A stretch of 64,000 bases of DNA, from positions 4,216,001 through 4,280,000 of the forward strand of contig NZ_CP122458.1 in assembly GCF_032598905.1 (NCBI RefSeq). The letters run 5' to 3'. This DNA is from Streptomyces sp. 11x1. GTDB lineage: Bacteria; Actinomycetota; Actinomycetes; Streptomycetales; Streptomycetaceae. Numbering within the stretch: the stretch's first letter is position 1; each line of letters begins with the position of its first letter. Positions 1 through 10,948 of the stretch are shown piece after piece. A program made the translations under genes and the position numbers. The notes under the pieces were generated by a model. It made no database searches and had not been told where the DNA came from. It worked only from the letters and a program-made list of their open reading frames with translations.

Positions 1-424
1 GTTCGGTGAACTCCGGTGACTCCACCAGCGAGGTGATCACCTGGTGGTTGACCAGCCGGGCGGGCACCATCTCCGCACGCTCACGCAGCTTCGGCCGGAC
101 TTTGTACGCGGCCAGGAACACATCACTGAGGAGGTCGGAGACGCCTTCACGGTCGGCGGTCCGGTCCTGCTCGGCGGTCCGGTCGTAGTCGACGGTGTGG
201 CCGTGGTTCCCGCCGTCGTGCCAGTTCAGCTCCGCGGCCAGTTCGCGCAGACCGGCCGACTGCTCGTAGGTGTCATGCCAGGCGATCCGGTCGAACCGGT
301 CCCCGACCACGGCGCCCGTGTACCGCTCGGCCCCGGCGGCCGACAGCCCCACCCACTCCCCGGCCCGGCCCGCCAACTCGTCCAGCCTGCTCGATGCCAC
401 GTCCGTATCCACATCCACATCCAC
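1..424 (-). CDS. VWA-domain (CoxE-like) protein, N-terminal part
   Basis: About 141 codons are open from a GTG at 424, which follows a GGAGGGGG ribosome site, and the frame runs off the left edge of the window. The N-terminus is a short Val-Asp repeat. Later there is a small Asp-Arg-Thr-Ala duplication around residues 95-105. No MIDAS motif falls inside the visible part. The VWA assignment is therefore inferred from position: MoxR-type ATPases are nearly always followed by a VWA protein that acts as their metal-binding partner. The gap to the upstream ATPase is 25 bp on the same strand, so the two probably form one operon. Confidence 0.6.
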   Translation of the reverse strand, partial: MDVDVDTDVASSRLDELAGRAGEWVGLSAAGAERYTGAVVGDRFDRIAWHDTYEQSAGLRELAAELNWHDGGNHGHTVDYDRTAEQDRTADREGVSDLLSDVFLAAYKVRPKLRERAEMVPARLVNHQVITSLVESPEFTE

Positions 425-449
425 GGTTGTCCCCCTCCTCTCCCTGATG

Positions 450-1640
450 TCAGAGCCTCGCCTGCACCGTGCTCGCGTCCACGCCGAGGGCCTCGGTGAG
501 GACGCGGGCGCGGACGGCCCGCTGGCGGCCGGTGACACGGTCGATGACGGTGGTGGAGCGGCCGGCGCTCATCGCCTCTTCGCGCAGTTGCTCCAGCCGC
601 TTCCCCGCCGTGGCCAGCTTGTTGTGGGCCTTCTTGATGACCCATTCGCTCAGTGCCTCGCGGGACTGCCCTGCCATGGCGTCGAGTTGGGCCTCCAGTT
701 CGTCCATGGCGTCGGCCAGGTCGAGCGCCTCCCTGGCGTCGGGGTTGACCAGGTGCAGCACCTCGCGCTCGACGGTGGGGCGTTCGGCCGGGGAGTCCCA
801 CAGCACATGGGTCAGGATCGACAGGTCCATCTCGGCGACCGCCGGGCGGCCGTCGAGGTACGCGGACGCCTGGAGCAGGCCCACCGCCTGCCGCCAACGG
901 CGGTCGGAGGCGATGAGTTCCCGGCGCCGCAGTGCGGCTCGCAGGGTGCACACCGCGTCCACGATGCCGTCGGGCACCTCCACGGCCGGGACATCCTCGG
1001 TGACGGCCTGCCGCAGCGCGGTCAGCTCGACGGTGGTCCGTGTCGGTGGCTTCGGGCGGCGGACTGCGGAGCGGACCAGCGCGGCGAAGTTCGAGGGGTC
1101 TTCCAGATAGCGGACCTCGATCCGCACCAGCAGCCGGTCGTAGATCGCTGCGGAGTCCTCTCCCGTGGGCAGTTCGTTGCTGGCCGTGATGGCCCCGATC
1201 AGGGGGCAGCGGATCGGCTCGCCGCCGTTCTCGGGGTGGTAGATCCGCTCGTTGAGATAGCCCAGGGTCTCGTTGAGCGCGGCCGTGGAGCATTTGAAGA
1301 TCTCGTCGATGAAGGCGACATGCGCGGTCGTCGCGCGGCCTTCGTACACCTGGCGGTACTCGCCCCGGGTCAGCGCGGCGACGTCGATGGGGCCGAACAT
1401 CCTGGTCGGCGCGGTGAACTTCGACAGCAGGATCTCCCAGTACGCCGCCCCGTCGAACCTGGCGGTGAGTTCCCTGGCCATCTCGGACTTCGCCGTGCCG
1501 GGCGGCCCGAGCAGCAGCGAGTGCTGCCCGGCCAGCAGGGTCACCACGAGCGTGCGCACCACGTCGGCCCGCTCGTAGAAGCGGTCCGCCAGCTCCCCGG
1601 TGATCGTCCGCAGCCTCTGTGCCGTGTCCTGCGCCTCCAT
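450..1640 (-). CDS. MoxR/RavA-type AAA+ ATPase
   Basis: This is a 396-residue AAA+ protein. Walker A reads GPPGTAKS near residue 48 and Walker B reads HVAFIDEIFK near residue 107. Sensor I is the ASNELP segment. A C-terminal helical region follows, as in RavA-type MoxR proteins. The ATG at 1640 was chosen because GGGAGGGGG precedes it; a start 21 bp upstream is possible but weaker. MoxR proteins act as chaperone-like ATPases together with VWA partners in metal loading or complex maturation. The substrate here is unknown. The VWA gene lies directly downstream. Confidence 0.85.
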   Translation of the reverse strand: MEAQDTAQRLRTITGELADRFYERADVVRTLVVTLLAGQHSLLLGPPGTAKSEMARELTARFDGAAYWEILLSKFTAPTRMFGPIDVAALTRGEYRQVYEGRATTAHVAFIDEIFKCSTAALNETLGYLNERIYHPENGGEPIRCPLIGAITASNELPTGEDSAAIYDRLLVRIEVRYLEDPSNFAALVRSAVRRPKPPTRTTVELTALRQAVTEDVPAVEVPDGIVDAVCTLRAALRRRELIASDRRWRQAVGLLQASAYLDGRPAVAEMDLSILTHVLWDSPAERPTVEREVLHLVNPDAREALDLADAMDELEAQLDAMAGQSREALSEWVIKKAHNKLATAGKRLEQLREEAMSAGRSTTVIDRVTGRQRAVRARVLTEALGVDASTVQARL

Positions 1641-1679
1641 GGTCCGGCCCCCTCCCCTCACCGCCGGGTCGCGTGTCCC

Positions 1680-3821
1680 CTACGCCCAGTCGTCGAACTC
1701 GGGCTCCGGCTCATCGTCCGGCCAGTCGAAGACGTCCGCCTCCGTGGAGGCGCCGCGCGCCGTGCCCCGCGCCCCGCCGGAGGCGACGGCCGACGCCCCG
1801 TCCGCGGCCCCTGCCCCACTTCCGCTCGTGCCTCCGGACCCAGCCGCGCCCCCGCTCCCAGCCCCGGCCATGGCCCCTGCCCCGGCTGTGGTTCCGGTTC
1901 CGGCGCCGTCCAGCGAGGCCAGCACCCCCAACACGCCCTCCCCGTACGTCGCCAGCTTCTTCTCGCCGATTCCGCTGATCGTGCCGAGTTCGGCGACGGA
2001 CCCGGGCGCGGTGGCCGCGATCTCGCGGAGGGTGGCGTCGTGGAAGATGACGTAGGCGGGGACGCCCTGTTCACGGGCCTGTTCGGCGCGCCAGGCGCGG
2101 AGGGCCTCGAAGACGGGGATCAGGTCGTCCGACAGCTCGACGGCCGCCGCCTTGGCCTTGCGCTCGCCCCGGCCGGAGCCTGAGCCACCTGAACCGCCGC
2201 CCGACGCCGCCCGCGAGGTCACCGGCTTCTTCGGTTCCTTGCGCAGCGGCACGTCCCGCTCGCGCCGCAGCACCGCTCCGCTCTCCTCGGTGAGCACGAG
2301 CGTGCCGTACTCGCCCTCGACCGCGAGGAGCCCCTGGGCGAGCAACTGCCGTACGACGCCCCGCCATTCGCCCTCGGCCAATTCCTCGCCGATGCCGAAG
2401 ACGGAGAGCTGGTCGTGGTCGAACTGGATGACCTTCGCGGTCCGCCGCCCCAGCAGGATGTCGACGATCTGCACGGCGCCGAACTTCTGCCCCCGCTCGC
2501 GCTGGAGCCGCACCACCGTGGAGAGCACCTTCTGCGCGGCGACGGTGCCGTCCCAGGTCTCCGGCGGTACAAGGCAGGTGTCACAGTTGCCGCAGCCCGC
2601 GGCCTGGGGTTCCTGGCCGAAATACTGCAGGAGCTGGCCTCGCCGGCACTGCGCGGTCTCGCAGAGCGCCAGCGTGGCGTCGAGGTGACTGGCGGCCCGG
2701 CGGCGGAACGCCTCGTCGCCCTCGCTGCCCTGGATCATCTTGCGCTGCTGTATGACGTCGTTGAGGCCGTACGCCATCCAGGCCGTGGACGGCAGTCCGT
2801 CACGGCCGGCGCGGCCGGTCTCCTGGTAGTAGCCCTCGACGGACTTCGGCAGGTCCAGGTGGGCGACGAACCGTACGTCGGGTTTGTCGATGCCCATGCC
2901 GAAGGCGATCGTGGCGACGACCACGAGCCCTTCCTCACGCAGGAACCTCGACTGGTGTGCCGCGCGGGTGCCCGCGTCGAGGCCCGCGTGGTACGGCACC
3001 GCCTCCACGCCGTTCTTGCTGAGGAACTCGGCGGTCCGCTCGACGGAGTTGCGGGAGAGGCAGTAGACGATGCCGGCGTCGCCCGGGTGTTCCTGGCGCA
3101 GGAAGGACAGGAGCTGCTTCTTCGGGTCGGCCTTGGGCACGATGCGGTACTGGATGTTGGGCCGGTCGAAGCTGGCCTCGAAGTGCCTGGCCCGGGGCAT
3201 GTCCAGCCGCTCGGTGATCTCGCGGTGCGTGGCGCGGGTGGCGGTGGCGGTGAGCGCGATGCGCGGCACGTCGGGCCAGCGCCGGCCCAGGAGGGAGAGG
3301 GAGAGGTAGTCGGGCCGGAAGTCGTGGCCCCACTGGGAGACGCAGTGTGCCTCGTCGATCGCGAAGACGGAGATCTTGCCGCGGCCGAGCAGATCGAGGG
3401 TGGCGTCGAGCCGCAGGCGCTCCGGCGCGAGGTAGAGGAGATCCAGCTCGCCCGCGAGGAACTCGGCCTCGACCACGCGCCGCTCGTCGAAGTCCTGGGT
3501 GGAGTTGATGAACCCGGCGCGCACGCCGAGGGCCCGCAGGGCGTCCACCTGGTCCTGCATGAGCGCGATCAGCGGGGAGACCACGATGCCCGTGCCGGGC
3601 CTGACCAGGGACGGGATCTGGTAGCACAGGGACTTTCCGCCGCCGGTCGGCATGAGGACGACGGCGTCGCCGCCCGCGACCACGTGCTCGATGATCGCTT
3701 CCTGCTCGCCCCGGAAGGCGTCGTATCCGAAGACCCGGTGGAGCACGGCCAGCGCCTCGCTGTCCGTCCCGGTCGTCCTGTCCTCGTCCGCCATCACACT
3801 CGTCCCGCCCGTCCCGATCAT
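1680..3821 (-). CDS. recQ: RecQ-family ATP-dependent DNA helicase
   Basis: A 713-residue 3'-5' superfamily 2 helicase. Walker A is TGGGKS (about 59-64) and the DEAH box is followed by [13 protein letters not shown]. The helicase C-terminal half has GRAGRDG. A RecQ zinc-binding part has C-RRG and CGNCDTC. A winged-helix region and an HRDC domain (about residues 560-630) follow. The last ~75 residues are a Gly/Ala/Ser/Thr linker ending in a short acidic tail rich in Asp, Glu and Trp. The start at 3821 has a GGGGGAC site; ATG 3794 is an alternative. It lies downstream of nuo on the same strand but behind a hairpin terminator. Confidence 0.93.
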   Translation of the reverse strand: MIGTGGTSVMADEDRTTGTDSEALAVLHRVFGYDAFRGEQEAIIEHVVAGGDAVVLMPTGGGKSLCYQIPSLVRPGTGIVVSPLIALMQDQVDALRALGVRAGFINSTQDFDERRVVEAEFLAGELDLLYLAPERLRLDATLDLLGRGKISVFAIDEAHCVSQWGHDFRPDYLSLSLLGRRWPDVPRIALTATATRATHREITERLDMPRARHFEASFDRPNIQYRIVPKADPKKQLLSFLRQEHPGDAGIVYCLSRNSVERTAEFLSKNGVEAVPYHAGLDAGTRAAHQSRFLREEGLVVVATIAFGMGIDKPDVRFVAHLDLPKSVEGYYQETGRAGRDGLPSTAWMAYGLNDVIQQRKMIQGSEGDEAFRRRAASHLDATLALCETAQCRRGQLLQYFGQEPQAAGCGNCDTCLVPPETWDGTVAAQKVLSTVVRLQRERGQKFGAVQIVDILLGRRTAKVIQFDHDQLSVFGIGEELAEGEWRGVVRQLLAQGLLAVEGEYGTLVLTEESGAVLRRERDVPLRKEPKKPVTSRAASGGGSGGSGSGRGERKAKAAAVELSDDLIPVFEALRAWRAEQAREQGVPAYVIFHDATLREIAATAPGSVAELGTISGIGEKKLATYGEGVLGVLASLDGAGTGTTAGAGAMAGAGSGGAAGSGGTSGSGAGAADGASAVASGGARGTARGASTEADVFDWPDDEPEPEFDDWA

Positions 3822-3977
3822 GGCCCGTCCCCCGCGCCCTTGCGTCCTGTGCCGTCCGTGCTTCCTCCAGCCCTTGCCACCATAGGCGCCCGCACCGACA
3901 GCCTCAGAGTTATCCACAGGCTCCACCCGTGCGGGCCGTATCCGACCGCGCCACCGCTCGCTCATACGTACGACAGC

Positions 3978-4014
3978 GACGGGCCCGGTCCCCGTGGAGG
4001 AGACCAGGCCCGTC
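3978..4014 (-). terminator. Hairpin terminator after nuoN
   Basis: An inverted repeat pairs GACGGGCC (3978-3985) with GGCCCGTC (4007-4014), continuing after one mismatch into GGTC/GACC, with an 11-nt loop. It lies about 60 bp past the nuoN stop and before recQ, so it probably ends the nuo transcript. There is no U-tract, which is common in Streptomyces. Confidence 0.6.
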
Positions 4015-4076
4015 GTACGAGCCGTGGCCGAGCGCGTCCATGCCGTGACGGAGCGCGCCCAGCCGGGGGCGGAGCC

Positions 4077-5726
4077 TCAGCGCACGAACACTCCCGCCTG
4101 CCCCGCCAGGTCCAGGAAGTACTGCGGTGCGACGCCGAGCACCAGGGTGACGGCGACGCCGACCGCGATCGCGGTCATGGTCAGCGGCGACGGCACGGCG
4201 ACCGTCGGCCCCTCGGGGCGGGGCTCGCTGAAGAACATGAGCACGATGACGCGGATGTAGAAGAACGCGGCGATGGCCGAGGAGATCACACCGACCACGA
4301 CGATCGCGCCCGCGCCGCCTTCGGCCGCCGCCTTGAACACGGCGAACTTGCCCGCGAACCCGGAGGTCAGCGGAATGCCCGCGAAGGCCAGCAGGAAGAC
4401 CGCGAACACGGCCGCCACCAGCGGTGACCTGCGGCCGAGCCCGGCCCACTTGGACAGGTGCGTGGCCTCGCCGCCCGCGTCGCGCACCAGCGTCACCACG
4501 GCGAACGCGCCGATGGTCACGAAGGAGTAGGCGCCCAGATAGAACAGCACGGACGAGACGCCGTCGGGCGAGGCCGCGATGACACCGGCGAGGATGAAGC
4601 CGGCGTGCGCGATCGACGAATAGGCGAGCAGGCGCTTGATGTCGGTCTGGGTGATGGCCACGATCGCGCCGGCCAGCATGGTGACGATGGCGACGGCCCA
4701 CATGACCGGCCGCCAGTCCCAGCGCAGGCCGGGCAGGACGACGTACAGCAGTCGCAGCAGCGCGCCGAAGGCGGCCACCTTGGTCGCGGCGGCCATGAAG
4801 CCGGTGACCGGGGTGGGGGCGCCCTGGTAGACGTCCGGGGTCCACATGTGGAACGGCACCGCGCCGACCTTGAACAGCAGGCCCATGACGAGCATCGCGG
4901 CACCGATGAGCAGCAGCGCGTCGTTGCCCATGGTGCCGGCGAGGGCGGGGTTGATGTCGCCGATGGTGCCGTCGACGACCTGGGCGATCGTCGCGTACTT
5001 CACCGAGCCCGCGTAGCCGTAGAGCAGGGCGATGCCGAAGAGGGTGAAGGCGGAGGCGAAGGCGCCGAGGAGGAAGTACTTGACCGCGGCCTCCTGGGAC
5101 ATGAGCCGCTTGCGGCGGGCCACGGCGCACAGCAGGTAGAGCGGGAGGGAGAAGACCTCCAGGGCGATGAAGAGGGTCAGCAGGTCGTTGGCCGCCGGGA
5201 AGATCAGCATGCCGCCGATCGCGAAGAGCAGCAGCGGGAAGACCTCGGTGGTGGTGAACCCGGCCTTGACGGCGGCCTTCTCGCTGTCGCTGCCGGGCAC
5301 GGAGGCGGCCTGTGCGGCGAAGGAGTCGACCTTGTTGCCGTGGGTCTCGGGGTCGAGGCGGCGTTCGGCGAAGGTGAAGACGCCGAGGATGCCGGCGAGG
5401 AGGATCGTGCCCTGGAGGAACAGGGCCGGTCCGTCCACGGCGATGGCGCCCATGGCCGCGATGCCGGCCTTCGTGGTGCCGTATCCACCCGCCGCGAGGG
5501 CGACGACCGCGGCGAAGGAGGCCGTGAGGGCGACCACGGAGACGAACACCTGCACGTAGTAGCGGGACTTGCGTGGCACGAAGGCCTCGATCAGGATCCC
5601 GATGATCGCCGCGCCGATGACGATCAGGGTGGGCGACAGTTGCCCGTATTCGATCTTCGGCGCGTCGATCTTGGTGATCGGGTCGGCCGCGGTTGTCCAC
5701 AGGCTGTGGACGGCTGATGCGCTCAC
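4077..5726 (-). CDS. nuoN: NADH-quinone oxidoreductase subunit N
   Basis: A 549-residue polytopic membrane protein, one of the three antiporter-like proton-pumping subunits of complex I. It has many hydrophobic helices and the conserved GAVPFHMWTPDVYQGAP segment of NuoN. It is the last gene of the nuo operon, and its ATG overlaps the nuoM stop by 4 bp (ATGA). Length and sequence are typical for the family. Confidence 0.97.
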   Translation of the reverse strand: MSASAVHSLWTTAADPITKIDAPKIEYGQLSPTLIVIGAAIIGILIEAFVPRKSRYYVQVFVSVVALTASFAAVVALAAGGYGTTKAGIAAMGAIAVDGPALFLQGTILLAGILGVFTFAERRLDPETHGNKVDSFAAQAASVPGSDSEKAAVKAGFTTTEVFPLLLFAIGGMLIFPAANDLLTLFIALEVFSLPLYLLCAVARRKRLMSQEAAVKYFLLGAFASAFTLFGIALLYGYAGSVKYATIAQVVDGTIGDINPALAGTMGNDALLLIGAAMLVMGLLFKVGAVPFHMWTPDVYQGAPTPVTGFMAAATKVAAFGALLRLLYVVLPGLRWDWRPVMWAVAIVTMLAGAIVAITQTDIKRLLAYSSIAHAGFILAGVIAASPDGVSSVLFYLGAYSFVTIGAFAVVTLVRDAGGEATHLSKWAGLGRRSPLVAAVFAVFLLAFAGIPLTSGFAGKFAVFKAAAEGGAGAIVVVGVISSAIAAFFYIRVIVLMFFSEPRPEGPTVAVPSPLTMTAIAVGVAVTLVLGVAPQYFLDLAGQAGVFVR

Positions 5727-7294
5727 TTGGCCGCCTCCACCTCGGGCTGGGGGTCCTTCTTCTGGACGTCGGACATGGTGTGCTCGACCGCCGGGTTGAC
5801 GATGTCGGTGAGGGGCTTCGGGAAGACACCCAGGAAGATCAGCAGCGCCACCAGCGGGGCGACGACCACGAGCTCGCGCACCCTCAGGTCGGGCATCCCC
5901 TCGACCTCGGCCTTCACCGGGCCCGTCATCGTCCGCTGGTAGAGGACGAGGGTGTAGAGCGCGGCGAGGACGATGCCGACGGTGGCGATGATCCCGACCA
6001 CCGGGTAGCGCGCGAACGTGCCGACCAGGACGAGGAACTCACTGACGAACGGGGCGAGTCCGGGCAGCGACAGCGTCGCGAGACCGCCGATCAGGAAGGT
6101 ACCGGCGAGCACCGGCGCGACCTTCTGCACCCCGCCGTAGTCGGCGATGAGCCGGGAGCCGCGCCGGGAGATCAGGAATCCGGCGACCAGCATCAGGGCG
6201 GCGGTCGAGATGCCGTGGTTGACCATGTAGAGCGTCGCGCCGGACTGACCCTGGCTGGTCATCGCGAAGATGCCGAGGATGATGAAGCCGAAGTGCGAGA
6301 TCGACGCGTACGCCACCAGCCGCTTGATGTCGCGCTGGCCGACGGCGAGCAGCGCCCCGTAGATGATGCTGATCAGCGCGAGGACGAGGATCGCGGGCGT
6401 CGCCCAGGTGCTGGCCTCGGGGAAGAGTCCGAGGCAGAAGCGGAGCATCGCGAAGGTGCCGACCTTGTCGACGACGGCCGTGATGAGGACGGCGACCGGG
6501 GCGGTGGACTCCTGCATGGCATTGGGCAGCCAGGTGTGCAGCGGCCACAGCGGCGCCTTCACCGCGAACGCGAAAAAGAAGCCGAGGAACAGCCACCGTT
6601 CGGTGGTGGTCGCCATCTCCAGCGTGCCGTTGGCACGGGCCTCGGCGATCTCCGGGAGCGAGAAGTTCCCGGCGACCACATACAGGCCGATGACCGCGGC
6701 CAGCATGATCAGACCGCCGACCAGGTTGTAGAGGAGGAACTTCACGGCGGCGTACGAGCGTTGCGTGGCCGCCGTCTCCTCTCCGTGCTCGTGGGCACGG
6801 TCCCCGAAGCCGCCGATGAGGAAGTACATCGGGATGAGCATGGCTTCGAAGAAGATGTAGAAGAGGAAGACGTCGGTGGCCTCGAAGGAGATGATCACCA
6901 TCGCCTCGACGGCCAGGATCAGGGCGAAGAAGCCCTGGGTCGGCCGCCACCGCTTGCTGCCGGTCTCCAGCGGGTCGGCGTCGTGCCAGCCCGCGAGGAT
7001 GATGAACGGGATCAGCAGGGCGGTGAGCCCGATCAGCGCCACCGCGATGCCGTCGACGCCCAGTTCGTAGCGCACCCCGAAGTCCGCGATCCAGGCGTGG
7101 GACTCGGTGAGCTGGTACCGGTCGCCGCCGGGGTCGAAGCGGACCGCGACGATCGCGGCGAGCACCAGCGTGCCCAGCGAGACGATCAGCGCCAGCAGTT
7201 TCGCGGCGTTGCGCCGCTGGGCCGGGACGGCGGCCGTGGCGATCGCCCCGAGGGCCGGGAGCGCCGCCGTCGCTGTCAGCAGAGGAAAGGACAT
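5723..7294 (-). CDS. nuoM: NADH-quinone oxidoreductase subunit M
   Basis: A 523-residue antiporter-like membrane subunit of complex I. The start is the ATG at 7294 (MSFPLLTAT), 5 bp after the nuoL stop. The frame is open further upstream, but that part only shadows nuoL. It carries the family segments around PLWPLHTWLPNAMQEST and the conserved Lys/His residues in membrane helices used for proton translocation. It sits between nuoL and nuoN in the usual order. Confidence 0.97.
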   Translation of the reverse strand: MSFPLLTATAALPALGAIATAAVPAQRRNAAKLLALIVSLGTLVLAAIVAVRFDPGGDRYQLTESHAWIADFGVRYELGVDGIAVALIGLTALLIPFIILAGWHDADPLETGSKRWRPTQGFFALILAVEAMVIISFEATDVFLFYIFFEAMLIPMYFLIGGFGDRAHEHGEETAATQRSYAAVKFLLYNLVGGLIMLAAVIGLYVVAGNFSLPEIAEARANGTLEMATTTERWLFLGFFFAFAVKAPLWPLHTWLPNAMQESTAPVAVLITAVVDKVGTFAMLRFCLGLFPEASTWATPAILVLALISIIYGALLAVGQRDIKRLVAYASISHFGFIILGIFAMTSQGQSGATLYMVNHGISTAALMLVAGFLISRRGSRLIADYGGVQKVAPVLAGTFLIGGLATLSLPGLAPFVSEFLVLVGTFARYPVVGIIATVGIVLAALYTLVLYQRTMTGPVKAEVEGMPDLRVRELVVVAPLVALLIFLGVFPKPLTDIVNPAVEHTMSDVQKKDPQPEVEAAK

Positions 7295-7299
7295 CGGTA

Positions 7300-9195
7300 T
7301 CAGACCGCCCTCATCAGCAGGGTCGCGGCGATGAGGATCGCAGCGCCGCCGAACATCGAGACCGCGTACGACCGGGCATAGCCGTTCTGGATCCGGCGCA
7401 GCCGCCCGGAGAGGCCGCCCATCGAGGCCGCCGTGCCGTTGACGACGCCGTCGACCAGGGTGTGGTCGACGTAGACGAGGGAGCGCGTGAGGTGCTCTCC
7501 GCCGCGGACGAGGACGACGTGGTTGAAGTCGTCCTGGAGAAGGTCGCGCCGGGCGGCCCGGGTGAGCAGCGATCCGCGCGGGGCGACGACGGGGACGGGC
7601 TTGCGCCCGTACTGGAGCCAGGCGAGGCCGACACCGATGACCATCACGGCGACCGTGGAGATCGTCACCGTCAGGGCGCTGATCGGCGGGTGGCCGTGCT
7701 TGTGGCCGGTGACGGGCTCCAGCCAGTGGATGAACCGGTCGCCGATGCTGAAGTAGGCACCGCCGAAGACCGATCCGACGGCCAGGACGATCATGGGGAT
7801 CGTCATGACCCTGGGCGACTCGTGCGGGTGCGGTTCGTGGCCGTGCTCGTCGGGCTGCCAGCGCTTCTCGCCGAAGAACGTCATCAGCATCACGCGCGTC
7901 ATGTAGAAGGCGGTGATGGCCGCGCCCAGCAGGGCCACGCCGCCGAGGATCCAGCCCTCGGTGCCGCCCTTGGCGAAGGCCGCCTCGATGATCTTGTCCT
8001 TGGAGAAGAAGCCGGACAGACCGGGGAAGCCGATGATGGCGAGGTAGCCGAGGCCGAAGGTGACGAAGGTGACCGGCATGTACTTCCTGAGGCCGCCGTA
8101 CTTGCGCATGTCGACCTCGTCGTTCATGCCGTGCATGACCGAACCGGCGCCGAGGAAGAGACCGGCCTTGAAGAAGCCGTGTGTCACCAGGTGCATGATC
8201 GCGAAGACGTAGCCGATGGGGCCGAGGCCCGCGGCCAGCACCATGTACCCGATCTGCGACATCGTCGAGCCGGCGAGGGCCTTCTTGATGTCGTCCTTCG
8301 CGCAACCGACGATCGCACCGAAGAGGAGCGTGACCGCACCCACGACGGTGGTGACGAGCTGTGCGTCCGGGGCGGCGTTGAAGATGTTCGCGGAGCGGAC
8401 GATCAGGTAGACACCGGCGGTGACCATGGTCGCGGCGTGGATGAGGGCGGAGACCGGGGTCGGGCCCTCCATCGCGTCCCCGAGCCAGGACTGCAGCGGC
8501 ACCTGGGCGGACTTGCCGCACGCGGCGAGCAGCAGCATGAGGGCGATCGCGGTGAGCGTGCCCTCGCTGCTCTCGCCGACGGAGCCCAGGACCGGCCCGA
8601 AGGCGAAGGTCCCGAAGGTGGTGAACATCAGCATGATGGCGATGGACAGCCCGACGTCGCCGACGCGGTTGACCAGGAAGGCCTTCTTCGCGGCGGTGGC
8701 GGCGCTGGGCTTGTGCTGCCAGAAGCCGATCAGCAGGTAGGAGGCGAGGCCGACGCCCTCCCAGCCGACGTACAGCAGCAGGTAGTTGTCGGCGAGGACC
8801 AGCAGCAGCATCGCCGCGAGGAACAGGTTCAGATAGCCGAAGAAGCGGCGTCGGCGCTCGTCATGCTCCATGTACCCGATGGAGTAGACGTGGATGAGCG
8901 AGCCGACTCCGGTGATCAGCAGCACGAACGTCATCGACAGCTGGTCGAGCTGGAAGGCGACGTCGGCCTGGAAGCCCTCGACGGGGATCCAGCTGAACAG
9001 GTGCTGACCGATCTCACGGTGTTCGGCGTCCTTGCCGAGCATGTCGGCGAAGAGGACCACACCGACGACGAAGGAGGCGGCGGCGAGGGCCGTGCCGATC
9101 CAGTGGCCGACGGCGTCGAGGCGCCGGCCGCCGCACAGCAGGACGGCGGCTCCGAGCAGGGGCGCCGCGACCAGCAGCGCAATCAGGTTCTCCAC
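7300..9195 (-). CDS. nuoL: NADH-quinone oxidoreductase subunit L
   Basis: A 631-residue antiporter-like subunit at the distal end of the complex I membrane arm. Typical NuoL features include the [26 protein letters not shown] segment (shown here only as identification) and the long C-terminal amphipathic helix region that clamps the membrane arm. It lies 15 bp after nuoK. Confidence 0.97.
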   Translation of the reverse strand: MENLIALLVAAPLLGAAVLLCGGRRLDAVGHWIGTALAAASFVVGVVLFADMLGKDAEHREIGQHLFSWIPVEGFQADVAFQLDQLSMTFVLLITGVGSLIHVYSIGYMEHDERRRRFFGYLNLFLAAMLLLVLADNYLLLYVGWEGVGLASYLLIGFWQHKPSAATAAKKAFLVNRVGDVGLSIAIMLMFTTFGTFAFGPVLGSVGESSEGTLTAIALMLLLAACGKSAQVPLQSWLGDAMEGPTPVSALIHAATMVTAGVYLIVRSANIFNAAPDAQLVTTVVGAVTLLFGAIVGCAKDDIKKALAGSTMSQIGYMVLAAGLGPIGYVFAIMHLVTHGFFKAGLFLGAGSVMHGMNDEVDMRKYGGLRKYMPVTFVTFGLGYLAIIGFPGLSGFFSKDKIIEAAFAKGGTEGWILGGVALLGAAITAFYMTRVMLMTFFGEKRWQPDEHGHEPHPHESPRVMTIPMIVLAVGSVFGGAYFSIGDRFIHWLEPVTGHKHGHPPISALTVTISTVAVMVIGVGLAWLQYGRKPVPVVAPRGSLLTRAARRDLLQDDFNHVVLVRGGEHLTRSLVYVDHTLVDGVVNGTAASMGGLSGRLRRIQNGYARSYAVSMFGGAAILIAATLLMRAV

Positions 9196-9210
9196 GATTC
9201 TTCCGACCCC

Positions 9211-9510
9211 TTACAGCTTCATCAGGCTGGCGTCGTCGACCGAGGCCGAGTGGCGGGACCGGAAGAGCGACACGATGATCGCGAGTCCGACCACGACCTC
9301 CGCGGCGGCGACGACCATCGTGAAGAAGGCGATGATCTGGCCGTCGAGATTGCCGTGCATACGGGCGAAGGCGACCAGGGCGAGGTTGCAGGCGTTGAGC
9401 ATCAGCTCGACGCACATGAACACCACGATCGCGTTCCGCCTGATCAGGACGCCGGTGGCGCCGATCGTGAACAGCAGGGCGGCGAGATACAGGTAGTTGA
9501 CGGGATTCAC
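9211..9510 (-). CDS. nuoK: NADH-quinone oxidoreductase subunit K
   Basis: A 99-residue protein with three transmembrane helices, the MrpC-like subunit of complex I. The conserved membrane Glu lies in the [14 protein letters not shown] segment. The GTG start at 9510 overlaps the nuoJ stop by 4 bp (GTGA). Its length equals the family norm, which supports this start over longer readings of the frame. Confidence 0.96.
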   Translation of the reverse strand: MNPVNYLYLAALLFTIGATGVLIRRNAIVVFMCVELMLNACNLALVAFARMHGNLDGQIIAFFTMVVAAAEVVVGLAIIVSLFRSRHSASVDDASLMKL

Positions 9511-10349
9511 TTCGATGCCTCCCCGCTGTTGCCGCCGTTCGCGCCATGGCCGCTGTTGGTGCGCTCCAGGCGGTCCTCGGCGCGCTGCTCCAGGGCCTTG
9601 AGGTCGTTGAGTGCCTCGGTCGACACGTCGCGGATCTGGCCCCGGTCCCGCAGGGTCTTGCTGACGGTCAGCTCGGACGTGGTGCCGTCGGGCAACAGGC
9701 CCGGAACGTCGACCGCGTTGTGCCGGGCGTAGACGCCGGGGGCCGGCAGCGGCGGCAGGTGCTTGCCCTCGCGTACCCGCTGTTCGGCCAGCTCGCGCTG
9801 GGTCTTGGCGCGCTCGGTGCGCTCTCGGTGGGTGAGGACCATGGCGCCGACGGCGGCCGTGATGAGCAGGGCGCCGGTGAGTTCGAAGGCGAACACGTAG
9901 TCGGTGAAGATCAGGGCCGCGAGGCCCTCCACGTTGCCGCCGGCGTTCGCCGTGCCGAGGCCGTTGAACTCCGACAGCGAGGCGTTGCCGATGCCCGCGA
10001 TCAGCAGGATGCCGAAGCCGGCGCCGCACAGGAGGGCCAGCCAGCGCTGGCCCTTGATGGTCTCCTTCAGGGAGTCCGCCGCGGTGACACCGACGAGCAT
10101 GACCACGAAGAGGAACAGCATCATGATCGCGCCGGTGTAGACGACGATCTGCACGACGCCGAGGAAGTAGGCGCCGTTGGCGAGGTAGAACACCGCCAGG
10201 ATCACCATCGTGCCGGCGAGGCAGAGGGCGCTGTGCACGGCCTTCTTCATGAAGACGGTGCACAGGGCGCCGATCACCGCGATCGTACCGAGCACCCAGA
10301 ACTGGAACGCCTCACCGGTGGAGGTGGTGTAGGCCGCGAGCGCGCTCAT
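9507..10349 (-). CDS. nuoJ: NADH-quinone oxidoreductase subunit J
   Basis: A 280-residue subunit with about five N-terminal membrane helices, including the [13 protein letters not shown] helix typical of NuoJ. It has a long hydrophilic C-terminal tail (about residues 190-280) that short proteobacterial NuoJ proteins lack. The ATG overlaps the nuoI stop by 4 bp. Confidence 0.96.
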   Translation of the reverse strand: MSALAAYTTSTGEAFQFWVLGTIAVIGALCTVFMKKAVHSALCLAGTMVILAVFYLANGAYFLGVVQIVVYTGAIMMLFLFVVMLVGVTAADSLKETIKGQRWLALLCGAGFGILLIAGIGNASLSEFNGLGTANAGGNVEGLAALIFTDYVFAFELTGALLITAAVGAMVLTHRERTERAKTQRELAEQRVREGKHLPPLPAPGVYARHNAVDVPGLLPDGTTSELTVSKTLRDRGQIRDVSTEALNDLKALEQRAEDRLERTNSGHGANGGNSGEASK

Positions 10350-10948
10350 ACGTCCACCTCCTCGTCTTCCGGCTTCTCACCCTTGGAGACGGCGACCTGG
10401 CGCACCGTGCCGGGCGCGGCCTCGGTGACCAGGCCCCGGTAGTAGTCCTGCTCGTCGGTGCCCGGAAAGATCGAGTGGGGCGAGTCGACCATGCCCTCCT
10501 CAAGGCCGGCGAGCAGCTGCTCCTTGGTGTAGATGAGGTTGGCGCGGCTGGAGTCGGCCAGCTCGAACTCGTTGGTCATCGTGAGCGCGCGCGTGGGGCA
10601 CGCCTCGATGCACAGGCCGCACAGGATGCAGCGGGCGTAGTTGATCTGGTAGACGCGGCCGTACCGCTCGCCCGGGGAGTAGCGCTCCTCGTCCGTGTTG
10701 TCGGCGCCCTCGACGTAGATGGCGTCGGCGGGACACGCCCAGGCGCACAGTTCGCAGCCGACGCACTTCTCCAGGCCGTCCGGATGGCGGTTGAGCTGGT
10801 GCCTGCCGTGGAACCGCGGGGCCGTGGTCTTCGGCTGCTCCGGATACTGCTCGGTCAGCCGCTTCTTGAACATGGCCTTGAAGGTCACGCCGAAGCCGGC
10901 GACGGGGTTCTGGAACCCCTGCTTGTTCTCTTTCGGCTCCTCAGCCAT
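10346..10948 (-). CDS. nuoI: NADH-quinone oxidoreductase subunit I
   Basis: A 200-residue ferredoxin-like subunit with two 4Fe-4S motifs, [12 protein letters not shown] and [12 protein letters not shown], which relay electrons to cluster N2. The ATG at 10948 (MAEEPKENK) was chosen because it gives the usual length and a GGGAGG site lies just upstream. It overlaps the nuoH 3' end by 8 bp. Confidence 0.96.
   Translation of the reverse strand: MAEEPKENKQGFQNPVAGFGVTFKAMFKKRLTEQYPEQPKTTAPRFHGRHQLNRHPDGLEKCVGCELCAWACPADAIYVEGADNTDEERYSPGERYGRVYQINYARCILCGLCIEACPTRALTMTNEFELADSSRANLIYTKEQLLAGLEEGMVDSPHSIFPGTDEQDYYRGLVTEAAPGTVRQVAVSKGEKPEDEEVDV

Noticed and set aside
5723..8521. A 932-residue reading of the nuoM frame
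   Set aside because: The first ~400 residues are a shadow of nuoL with no membrane pattern. The real nuoM starts at 7294.
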